Position numbers and translations under genes: made by a program
Assembly: GCA_032718475.1 (NCBI GenBank)
Contig: JAUCBJ010003311.1
Coordinates: 1 to 29,387, forward strand
Length of the DNA stretch: 29,387 nucleotides
Direction: 5' to 3'
Origin: Nemertoderma westbladi
Lineage: Eukaryota > Xenacoelomorpha > Nemertodermatida > Nemertodermatidae
In this document: positions 1 to 8,010 of the stretch, piece after piece
Layout: the number at the start of each line of letters is the position of its first letter
How positions within the stretch are numbered: position 1 is the first letter of the stretch
Notes under the pieces: generated by a model
What the model was told of the DNA's origin: nothing
Database searches by the model: none
Seen by the model: the letters and a program-made list of their open reading frames with translations, nothing else

Positions 1-630
1 ATATTTACAGAAGACTACATTTGTAGTGCTTGGGCACTACATAGTGATTGATACTTTTAGACACAATCTGTATGTGATACCAGCTGACCAGAGGTACCGG
101 TACCCAGAATATTACTACAGTACGGCCTGACAGTACTGCAGTAGGTACTACACCTTCCACTGTCCGTCTATACCACTTTCCTAATGCAGGAGTTACTGGT
201 ACCAGTACAGCAGTAACAATACAGCAATAGGCTACACTAGCCCGCTCTAGCATTCCAAGGCATTAGAATGATTGACTGTGCCTGTCTCAAAGTCTGGAAA
301 TTTCTGAATGCAGTTCAAAATTTCTGAACGCAGGAATTTTTGTAAATAAAATATAATTGCTGTTTCTAACAGCAGAACAGTTTGAACTCTATTTTAAATA
401 CCGGTACCACTGAACCATTGCCCTGTCAGCCTGTACTCTGCGCTACAACTGTACTCCCTTCACCCGAGTCTAAACACTACACACGCGCACATGCCAGCAT
501 GCACATGCCCACTTTAAGATTGTTGCTGTGATTGTGACGCTCACCACATGGTGCATTGGCAGATTGGCCTGGAATCTACTCCACTTCACTTCACCCTTTT
601 GAAAACCTGAATGAATCTCATCAAAAGGGT
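1..630. other. Gene-free AT-rich stretch with GTAC palindromes
   Basis: No coding region is supported here. The first 260 bases are dense in palindromic GTAC-centred words (GGTACC, CAGTACTGCAGTA, CTGGTACCAG). A 9-bp inverted repeat, CCCTTTTGA (594-602) and TCAAAAGGG (621-629), lies immediately left of the satellite array and may mark its edge. Nothing else is recognisable. Confidence 0.6.
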
Positions 631-631
631 C

Positions 632-1712
632 CCTGCTAAAATGAAAAGTGCAAGTAACAAGTATTTTTCAAATTAATGAAAACAACTAGACTTGTAGGAA
701 TGGTATTTATTTCAATTATATATAGGTTTTCTGGTACGCCGATTTCAATGGAAGGCTTTTTAAATTCCGCAGTTGAACACATCTACTATTTTTGGCGCTA
801 AAATGAAAAGTGCAAGTAAACAGCATTTTTCAAATTAATGAAAACAACTAGACTTGTAGGAATGGTGTTTATTTCAATTACATACAGGTTTTCTGGTGCG
901 CTGATTTCAATGGAAGGCTTTTTAAATTCCGCAGTTGAACGCACCTACTGACCTACCGTTTTTGGTGCTAAAATGAAAAGTGCAAGTAACCAGCATTTGT
1001 AAAATTAGTTGAAACAATAAGAATTGTAGGAATGGTATTTATTTCAATTACATACGTTTTCTGGTACGCCGATTTCAATGGAAGGCTTTTTAAATTCCGC
1101 AGTTGAACACATCTACTGACATACCATTTTTGGTGCTAAAATGAAAAGTGCAAGTAACCAGCATTTTTCAAATTAGTGAAAACAACTAGAATTGTACGAA
1201 TGGTGTTTCTTTCTCTATTACATACAGTTTTTCCTGCTGTTCTGGTACGCCGATTTCAATGGAAGGCTTTTTTAATTCCGCAGTTGACTGGTTGAACATA
1301 CCTACCATTTTTGGTGCTAAAATGAAAAGTGCAAGTAAACAGCATTTTTCAAATTAGTGAAAACAACTAGAATTGTACGAATGGTGTTTCTTTCTCTATT
1401 ACATACAGTTTTTCCTGCTGTTCTGGTACGCCGATTTCAATGGAAGGCTTTTTTAATTCCGCAGTTGACTGGTTGAACATACCTACCATTTTTGGTGCTA
1501 AAATGAAAAGTGCAAGTAAACAGCATTTTTCAAATTAGTGAAAACAACTAGACTTGCAGGAACGGTGTTTATTTCAATTACATACAGGTTTTCTGGTGCG
1601 CTGATTTCAATGGAAGGCTTTTTAAATTCCGCAGTTGAATACAACTACAATGTTCGGTGCTAAAATGAAAAGTGCAAGAGTAAATAAACATAATTTTTCA
1701 AATTTTGCAGAG
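632..1712. repeat. Tandem satellite, six units of 162-181 bp plus a partial
   Basis: The phrase ATGAAAAGTGCAAG recurs at 641, 803, 973, 1141, 1322, 1503 and 1665, giving periods of 162, 170, 168, 181, 181 and 162 bp. Every unit also carries the phrase GATTTCAATGGAAGGCTTTT followed by a TCCGCAGTTGA block. The two 181-bp units (starting 1141 and 1322) share the same two insertions (TTCCTGCTG before the TTCTGG block, and a short addition after CGCAGTTGA) and are nearly identical, so that variant was duplicated recently. The last copy decays after about 40 bp. No open frame runs through the unit; this is non-coding satellite DNA. Confidence 0.93.
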
Positions 1713-2990
1713 TATATGTAAGCAGCCATACGTTCTACTGTTCTATGTAGTATTGTAAGCTGATATTTTGGTTATTATGTGTACTACCTGATTACAGTAT
1801 AATTATAATTACATCCCACTGCAGCAGTGGTCATAAATGATACAAATTAATTTATACTGTATAATAATGATTCCTAAGTTTGTGTCACAACCGTTACGGT
1901 CATAAGTGCTGTTATGGCACATTATAGGTTAAGAAGAAACCTTTGTACACCCAATATTACAATTATCACTTTGTGTGGAATCATATTCCAAAATGTAATC
2001 TAAATGGAGAGTAAAAAAGACGACCTTTCGTTCCTTGAATTATCCATGCTATGCTATGCTAATATTCCCATTTCCCACATGTTAATGTCACGACCGTTAC
2101 GCTGATTACTACAACTGGAACATATAGTCAAGTTAAACTATATGACTCAAACAATTGATAAGAACCATACCTAACGATAGATATAAAAGATTATAACCAT
2201 TACTACCGGGGATCTGGAGATATTGGAAAAACTTGTTCTTCAGCGTAACAGTCGTGACATATTTTCCATCCACTCATTACAATATGCTATTAGAAAAATA
2301 TTTATTAGTTGTACATTATTTAACCGACGTGGCTAATTACTACATAGATATAAGATTCTGAAAAACATATGACATTGCCAGTTTGGTAATTATCATGCCA
2401 TTTTGGTTTGTATGTAATTAATGCCAAAAATATTGAATTTTTGGCATTTTTTAAATTACATTTTGCGGACGCCGTAAAAAAAAATTGGCGAGGGTTATGG
2501 AACATTTGAAAACAGTTTTATGAAGCACAATATGTGTGCTACACACTCAATACAAAATAAATGCAGTTCTAAGTACTTTCATTTTTCACCAAAAGGTTTA
2601 CTTTTGCTTGGAATGGCTGTACAGTACCTAACTCACTAACTGCGTGGTAGAGTATACTGTAGGTAGCCTACCGCTGTACCGTACGTGTACCAGTACTGCA
2701 GTACATTATGCTGGCATGACAGTCAGTAAATGGCTGCAGTGGTACAGCTGTACAGTGTACAATCATAGCATTTACAACAATTTTTTACAGTAGGGCTGTA
2801 GGGCCTATCTCAGTATCTGTAACAGTCTGCTAGTCAGCCAGCTGGCCAGTACCTGCCAGTACTGCAGTACAGTCAGGCAGTCATTGACTAAGTAAATACT
2901 GCAGTATTAGGCCTATGCTTGATATTGAAGCTGTACTACAGTACTTACTTACAGACTTATACTGTTATAATGTAAATAATTTTTCAGATT
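1713..2990. other. Gene-free stretch with one strong hairpin and GTAC-rich DNA
   Basis: No gene is supported. A 16-bp motif (TGTCACRACCGTTACG) occurs twice, at 1883-1898 and 2086-2101. An AT-rich perfect hairpin lies at 2421-2447. From about 2650 to 2940 the DNA is again rich in palindromes such as CAGTACTGCAGTAC (around 2692 and 2860). The short open frames here have no coding character. Confidence 0.6.
2421..2447. other. Perfect 11-bp hairpin
   Basis: The arm ATGCCAAAAAT (2421-2431) is followed by a 5-nt loop and the exact complement ATTTTTGGCAT (2437-2447). A related but not identical phrase, ATGCCATTTTGG, sits about 25 bp upstream. It could be a short hairpin RNA, a MITE remnant or chance in AT-rich DNA; nothing decides between these. 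Confidence 0.6.
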
Positions 2991-3050
2991 AGAATATGCT
3001 GATATGCACGAAATATAATACTTTATTAAACAATTTACTCCGGCAATATT

Positions 3051-3115
3051 TTTACCGGAGCAGGAGCCGGAGGTGCCAAAATGGCCGGAGCCGGAGCCGG
3101 ATCCGGAGCTCCGAT
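3051..3115. repeat. GGAGCC hexamer minisatellite
   Basis: A run of GGAGCC and related hexamers (CCGGAGCCGGAGCCGGATCC and neighbours) forms a short GC-rich island in AT-rich DNA. Short open frames across it are products of the repeat and not genes. Confidence 0.7.
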
Positions 3116-3150
3116 CAAGCCCTAGATAATAGGGTATGTGTATGTGACCT

Positions 3151-3312
3151 AGTTGCCGAAACGCGACTTCAGTTATCAGTTCGCCGAAATGCAACTACCA
3201 GTTGCCGAAATGCAACTATAGCAGTGTGAAACGTAATTGTTAAGTTACCGAAACGCGAATTTGAGTTGCCTAAACGTGACAGCCTGACAGCAGACAGTTG
3301 TCGAAACGCGAC
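3151..3312. repeat. Cluster of about seven 17-bp iterons (AGTTGCCGAAACGCGAC)
   Basis: Variants of AGTTGCCGAAACGCGAC occur at 3151-3167, 3178-3195, 3200-3216, 3243-3259, 3264-3280 and 3296-3312, with a weaker copy near 3224-3238. Spacing is irregular (about 20-35 bp), so this is not a simple tandem repeat. Two copies have AATGCAAC where others have AACGCGAC, which is the pattern expected from decay of CpG to TpG or CpA. Read on the minus strand the unit gives the pentapeptide VAFRQ, but the spacing does not keep a frame, so this is not a repeat protein. Confidence 0.75.
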
Positions 3313-3316
3313 AGAA

Positions 3317-3332
3317 CCGGTAGGCCTACCGG
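3317..3332. other. 16-bp perfect palindrome
   Basis: CCGGTAGGCCTACCGG reads the same on both strands. It contains TAGGCCTA, an octamer found at least eight times in the window. Confidence 0.85.
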
Positions 3333-3480
3333 TAGGCGGTATTGCCAGATCAGCAGATTGCAGAGTGAAAATCATATATTTCTGTATTTTGTAAATATCC
3401 CTATCACTGTCTGACTGTATCAGGACGGGATGTAGGCCTACTGTGTTTTAATATAATAATACAGTACAGCAGTCAGCCTA

Positions 3481-4134
3481 ATCCGGAGTGTCAATGTCAA
3501 GACCGCCTTCCACCGTGTAGTACCCTGTCAGACACCGCTGAATGATGAATTGCTCCGCAACCTATTAGAAGAAATAGCAGCATATCTTAACGACAGACCT
3601 CTCATGCGCATTTCTTCGGAGCCGAAATCCTTAGAAGCACTGACACCTGCACATTTTTTACTGAAAAAGCCAGTAGTAATGTTGCCAGTGTCTAAACCTG
3701 TAAACCAGAGCAGGGTGATGAGTATTTACGCATCAAGTGGCAACTGATGCAGTTACTCTCGGAAAGATTTACCATTCACTTCGAGAGATAGGCCTATTAC
3801 CAATTACCTTCCAACCATACAGTTGCGCACCAATGGTTTGCCGAGAAGAAAAATGTCAAAGTCAATGACATGATACTCCTGGATAGGGATTTGCCACGTA
3901 AGAAATGGCAAACAGGTTGGGTCGGCAAAATCCACATTTCCGACGATGGTCTTGTGCAAGCAGTTGAGTCACAAAACCAAAGCAAAGGGAATCAAATTTG
4001 AGTCACAGACTCTTCATCGCCCTATTGGCCAGATTGGCCGGCTATGCTTATTAGAAATGGCACGGGAGGAGTCTGGAAACTATGGCAAACAGGAAGTGAG
4101 ACCTGATGATTTGAACTACCTAATTACCGAATAA
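3481..4134 (+). pseudogene. BEL/Pao integrase C-terminal fragment, broken
   Basis: This is the distal end of a BEL/Pao pol gene: the tail of the integrase core and the C-terminal domain that follows it. The translation lines up along its length with the corresponding part of the larger minus-strand element at 17123-18454: the NDRPLM, SLEALTPAHFL and VVMLPVS blocks correspond to NSRPLM, ALEALTPAHFL and VVMLPVS, and the last residues (LCLLEM, ESGNYGKQEV) are shared almost exactly. The fragment starts abruptly near 3481 inside the integrase, so the element is 5' truncated. The frame shifts near 3710, a stop (TAG) lies at the end of the HFER block near 3789, and a further shift precedes the terminal block from about 3946. 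It ends at a TAA at 4132-4134. It is dead; divergence from the second copy shows a separate, older or different insertion. Confidence 0.88.
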
Positions 4135-4440
4135 ACTAATTGTAACACGATTGAGTTCTATGTAGGTAGGTTCTCGATCATGGGAACGGGTATTGGTTAA
4201 TTCAAATAATTAGTTGTTGTAGGTATTAGTTGTAGTATTAGATTTATTAATAAATGTACATACGTTTTATTATATAAATAATTAAGTACGCTTTATTAAC
4301 CAATTTCAATTTTAACTCTCTTAAGCGCTATTGTTAAAGTATAATTATTAATGTAATAATTTACAAATAGCATAGGCCTAACTATAATATAATCCTCTGA
4401 TCGAATTGATAGTTATATGATTAATACTGGAATCCGCCCA
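4135..4440. other. AT-rich stretch after the BEL/Pao fragment
   Basis: This could include the 3' LTR of the truncated BEL/Pao copy, since TGTAACA begins at 4141 just after the pol stop, but no second copy of this sequence is present in the window to prove an LTR. It contains GGGAACGG (about 4180), a word that recurs near 4871 and 4996 in the hairpin chain. No gene is seen. Confidence 0.4.
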
Positions 4441-4441
4441 G

Positions 4442-4571
4442 AAAAGACTGGCCTCGGGTTTTCCTTGCGCGCTAGCCACCATCTCCTACTTTCAACCACA
4501 TATGTTAGTGGTTAGCGCGGCCAGGGGCTACTCGGGTTTCAGTCCGGTGGCTGAAGAGCCACGGGCGCTGT
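4442..4571 (+). mobile_element. SINE-like repeat, copy 1
   Basis: This shares a head of about 75 bp (GGGTTTTCCTTGCGCGCTAG and the CTTTCAACCACAT block) with 5692-5870 in the same orientation. Its tail carries a pol III A-box-like sequence, TAGTGGTTAGCGCGG (4506-4520), and a B-box-like sequence, GGGTTTCAGTCC (4534-4545), as in tRNA-derived SINEs, though the spacing between them is shorter than in a tRNA. The arms TTGCGCGCTAGCCACC and GTGGTTAGCGCGGCCA are imperfectly complementary. Alternatively the two copies are short terminal direct repeats of a small non-coding element. Confidence 0.45.
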
Positions 4572-4654
4572 CTGAAATGAAATCTTAGGGTACCGTACAT
4601 TAAATTATGTTCCCCAAAACAATTCAACTAATTTTTGATTTTATTAACCTTGGT

Positions 4655-5507
4655 CTTATGGTATCTTAAATATTGTACCATAAGAGATGTCCTTACAGCA
4701 ACATAAAACTTGCTGATTTAACCTTGGTCTTGCTATGCATCAAGCAATGCATAGCAAGAGATGTCTTACGGGTACAACAATATAAGTATTGTTAGTTAGT
4801 ACCCCCTTTATTTAACAAACTGATAAATTATTAATATCAGTTATTAAGGTCAAAATAAATCAAAATTTATGGGAACGGCAATCAATCTATTTTGATTGTC
4901 AACTTGGTTCCCAATGAAAATAATAGTGAAACAAATAATCCAAGATCACAGGAATGGATTATAAAATACCCATAACGCAAGTAATCACAAGATTACGGGA
5001 ACGGCCAATCATTTAGATGGTCTACAATAAAATTTTAAATTAAAATATCAAACCAACTGTCATTAGATTTAATTTTAAAGACTTAGTTATAGCGCAATAA
5101 GCCCAGATCTGAGTGAATGAGCAATACTCTAACTCTACGCTCGTTTACTAAACTGCCACAACTTAAAATTAAATTTAAATAATTTCAATCAAATCAATCA
5201 AAGGAACCCGTAAGGGTTCATTTATTTGTTTCGTTATTACATAATACACGCTCTCAGTATTATAAACCCATCACCAGTTTAGGTACAGTGCGTAATTGGG
5301 GTTTTATTGTTATTTAGATTATATGGATCGGTGCTAGGTTTGTAGTTCCAATATTTGTTTATAGTATTGTAGTATTTATGAGAAACAGGAAACAGTAGCA
5401 AAGCTAGTATAGTTCCCTGTTGCCGTGGCGAGAATTTATAAATTTAAAGGCGTGGAAACGCAATTCAAGTTATTAATCAATCACATGGAGTGTACCAATT
5501 GATACAC
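4655..5507. repeat. Chain of about ten short hairpins
   Basis: Successive short inverted repeats fill this AT-rich stretch: arms at 4655-4663/4676-4684 (9 bp), 4696-4701/4710-4715, 4729-4740/4747-4758 (12 bp, perfect), 4770-4782/4787-4804, 4818-4825/4835-4842 (8 bp), 4871-4885/4892-4912, 4935-4942/4955-4962, 4981-4986/4991-4996, 5204-5209/5214-5219, 5241-5247/5257-5263, 5384-5393/5412-5421 (one mismatch) and 5490-5494/5503-5507. The first and third have the same flanks, TTAACCTTGGT on the left and AGATGTC on the right, yet their arms differ almost completely while staying self-complementary. No coding frame is present. The function is unknown; a structured non-coding RNA or a family of hairpin mini-elements would fit. 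Confidence 0.7.
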
Positions 5508-5691
5508 CTTTGTGGCACTTTAGTAAACACCAAATAACAGCAACTGATATCCCTGTGTTTGTTCTATGTATGTAGCACCGTATGATTGACAACATCCCGA
5601 ACAATCTATCTATGGGTGTTACAGTAGCAAATTCGAGATAACTTCCATACAATTATTTTTGGCTAACTCGGATCCAGTAAACCCTAAAAAA

Positions 5692-5870
5692 TAGACTGCA
5701 TGGCTTTGGGTTTTCCTTGCGCGCTAGCCACCTTCTCCTTCTTTCAACCACATCTGTTGGCAAGTACATGGGAGTGGAGAGGCGTTAGCGCGGCCAAGGG
5801 CAACTCGGATTTCTCGTGCGCTCAAGAGAGCTCCAGTTCGAATCGGGCTGAGGATTTCTGTGCAGCACCG
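5692..5870 (+). mobile_element. SINE-like repeat, copy 2
   Basis: This is the second copy of the repeat at 4442-4571, same strand, about 1250 bp downstream. The head matches well; the tail diverges and is longer. An A-box-like GGCGTTAGCGCGGCC (5781-5795) and a good B-box-like AGTTCGAATCG (5835-5845) lie 54 bp apart, close to tRNA spacing, which supports a tRNA-derived SINE. A small open frame (5700-5930) across it has no coding character. It could instead be the right direct repeat of an element enclosing the hairpin chain. Confidence 0.5.
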
Positions 5871-6935
5871 TGTCAGCTGAACCCACGATATTTATTTAGC
5901 TACTCCGGTACTTATTATATCGATATGTGATGATAACAACTTATACTAGAAAGCCAGCAAGCTGGCTGGAAGGAGCCCGGGGGAAGAATCCTATTTACAA
6001 GACTATTACAAATAAACCTTGTCGGTCAGCAATAAGTAAACCAAACAATTGTCTAAACTATAAGGCGTGGGGCTAGCTGACTTTGTGGCTCGTCCCACAT
6101 AATAAAAAATGAAACTTTGCTATGACAACACACCCGGTTCTTTTAAATTTGTGTGATTTCAGTTTTATGCTTGCACCACTATTTGTAAGAAATGTTAAAA
6201 CTTATCTTACAGTATGCCAATGTAGTAATGGTATTAAAATATAAATAAATTAATTTGCACTATTAATGCTTCAGCTAAAAAATGATGCTAATCCAATGTA
6301 ATAATACAAATAAGAATATTATTTTTAAGAACTTTCTACATATATCCTATACAAAATAATTAGCCCAATGATTCGTGGAATAATAATATAATCCTACTGC
6401 AGTGGTATATTTTATTTTGTTTATTGACAACTCAACTATTTTCTGTCTCTCCCTGAGAGCTGATAAAGGATGTGTAGACTCAGCCAGCAGCCAGCAGCAG
6501 GAGGGGCGTATTCAAAGACAAGAAATTCTGCATTGATGGAATTCTATCTGAGGCAGCCCTGCACTCAACCGTTACTACACAGCTAGGTGCTGCAGCAGCT
6601 CAGGGAGGAGTTGATACTTTACCATTGCTTTTAATTTCGCGACAAAATAATTTCAAAAAACGAAATATATATCGAATACCACACATAGAATCGATCTGAG
6701 ATTTTGTAACACGATTATGAACCACCAAAGCAATTTACTTTTAACATTTCAACAAAATCGACAGGCAGGAATTGCCTGAACCTTGATAATTATCAGTCAG
6801 TCGGTCAGTCAGTCAGTGTTATATATCCTGAGATTTTTACAGTAAGTATCCCGCCTGTCGAGCGGGCTCCTAATTAACAATTATGATCACGGTACTCATT
6901 GGCGACAGTTATCAGAAGACTATAACAGTGTATAA
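5871..6935. other. Gene-free stretch with a TCAG microsatellite
   Basis: AT-rich DNA without supported genes. It includes a short perfect inverted repeat, AGCCAGCAAGCTGGCT (5952-5967), and a TCAG microsatellite at about 6793-6817. No RNA gene is recognisable. Confidence 0.55.
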
Positions 6936-6938
6936 CAG

Positions 6939-7111
6939 GAAATTTTGAAAGATTTAGATTCAGAATATGAGTTCAACCACGACACCAATGACCCGATGAT
7001 GATATTGTTAGATGAGTCATCGTTTGTTGAACATTATAAATTGCTCAGTAATGTATGCACTATATTACTGACATCTACGCAACCCAACTATAACGACCAA
7101 CCCTTCACTTT
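6939..7111 (+). CDS. Possible coding exon, unknown protein (weak)
   Basis: A 57-codon open stretch lies between a possible splice acceptor (ACAG ending at 6938) and a strong donor consensus, TTTGTAAGT (GTAAGT at 7112-7117). The predicted peptide is acidic and contains NHDTNDPMMILLDESSF; it matches no family that I recognise. An in-frame stop lies just upstream of the acceptor, so the frame is open only within the proposed exon. A chance open stretch of this length is quite possible; the support is the coincidence with splice-like edges. Confidence 0.2.
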
Positions 7112-7138
7112 GTAAGTGTTGCCGTTATTCCCGACACC

Positions 7139-7318
7139 ATGGGGAAAACACCGATGCTGGAGGCGGAATTTTCAGACCACAGGATTCCGGCCAGTCACCG
7201 GATATTGGGAGTGGAGAAGGAGTCCTATCTGAGATGCAAGATTGCAGTCAAGAAAAAGTTGCATTGGTTGGAAATAATCTTTAATGTAACCTTGATCGAT
7301 ACTGAACCTTGTGACTGA
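7139..7318 (+). CDS. Small ORF (59 aa) with a good start context, unknown
   Basis: The ATG at 7139 lies in a strong initiation context (CACCATGG) and opens a 59-codon frame ending at a TGA. The peptide is basic in its second half (residues 34-40, CKIAVKK) and includes SDHRIPASHRILGVEKESYL. The same frame is open upstream through the donor-like site of the weak exon at 6939-7111, so the two could be parts of one decayed gene. No family is recognised. Confidence 0.2.
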   Translation: MGKTPMLEAEFSDHRIPASHRILGVEKESYLRCKIAVKKKLHWLEIIFNVTLIDTEPCD

Positions 7319-7497
7319 ACCTTGATTGAGAATAATTTGGGCTTCCCCATACCAATATACCAAATATTCACAATAATACACGAACATATAAATTCCTACA
7401 GTACATTAATTAATTACCCACTGTTCGCTTTAGATTTTAACCTAACTAATGTTCCCCATTTTCCCTCGGTCCTAGTCCCGGTACCGTAGTGTCGGCG

Positions 7498-8010
7498 TTG
7501 GTCGACCCTGTTGCGTGTCCGTCCCACCCTTCCCGAACCCCGAAGGGATCGGTCATCAGGAAAGCGGTAAGGCTTGGCTAAGGGTCGGTCAAGTCGGTAG
7601 ACCCGGTTGCGTGTCCGTCCCACCCTTCCCGAACCCCGAAAGGATCGGTCATCAGGAAAGCGGTACGACTTGGCTAGGGGTCTGTCAGCCCGTTGTGAGT
7701 ACCAACTGTCGGTAGCTTTCTGAGTCACTTTCAGGCTCGTAGTAACGCCGGTCGTGGAACCCACTCCAGGAAGGCAGTTCTCGTCGAACCCTTCCTTCAT
7801 CTAGTCGGTCGATCCGTCGCAAGTCCCCGGTGCCGTCAGCAAGCTTTCCGAGTCCCTTTCAGGCTCGTAATAACTGCCGGTGACCAGGGACCGCTAAGGA
7901 TCTGTCAGTTCCCGTCGCAAATCCCTGACACAATCAGCAGGCTTTCCGAATCCTTTTCAGGTTCGTAATAACTGCTGTTGGCCAGGAACCGCTAAGGGCA
8001 GTCCTTGTCC
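7498..8010. repeat. GC-rich tandem repeat, about five units of 96-126 bp
   Basis: The first two units are close copies: TTGCGTGTCCGTCCCACCCT occurs at 7511 and again at 7607 (96 bp apart), followed in both by GGTCATCAGGAAAGCGGTA. Three more diverged units follow, marked by CTTTCNGAGTC..TTTCAGGCTCGTA-like blocks at about 7708, 7834 and 7933. The array is much more GC-rich than its surroundings. Open frames on both strands here (for example 7414-7800 on the minus strand) are translations of the repeat. Confidence 0.85.

Noticed and set aside
3151-3312. CRISPR-like array
   Set aside because: Iterons are 17 bp, variable and irregularly spaced, and the DNA is from an animal; there are no uniform spacers and no cas genes.
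2949-3375. Minus-strand frames with recurring VAFRQL
   Set aside because: The peptide comes from the 17-bp iterons read in changing frames; no single frame holds all copies.
4141-4440. 3' LTR of the truncated BEL/Pao copy
   Set aside because: It starts with TGT after the pol stop, but there is no matching 5' LTR in the window and no similarity to DNA beside the second element.
5781-5845. A true tRNA gene
   Set aside because: A- and B-box-like sequences are present, but no acceptor stem or anticodon loop of a tRNA can be formed; a tRNA-derived repeat fits better.
7414-7800. A 128-residue minus-strand frame with repeated RPLAK..YRFPDDRS blocks
   Set aside because: It is the translation of the GC-rich tandem repeat; an overlapping frame on the other strand is just as repetitive.
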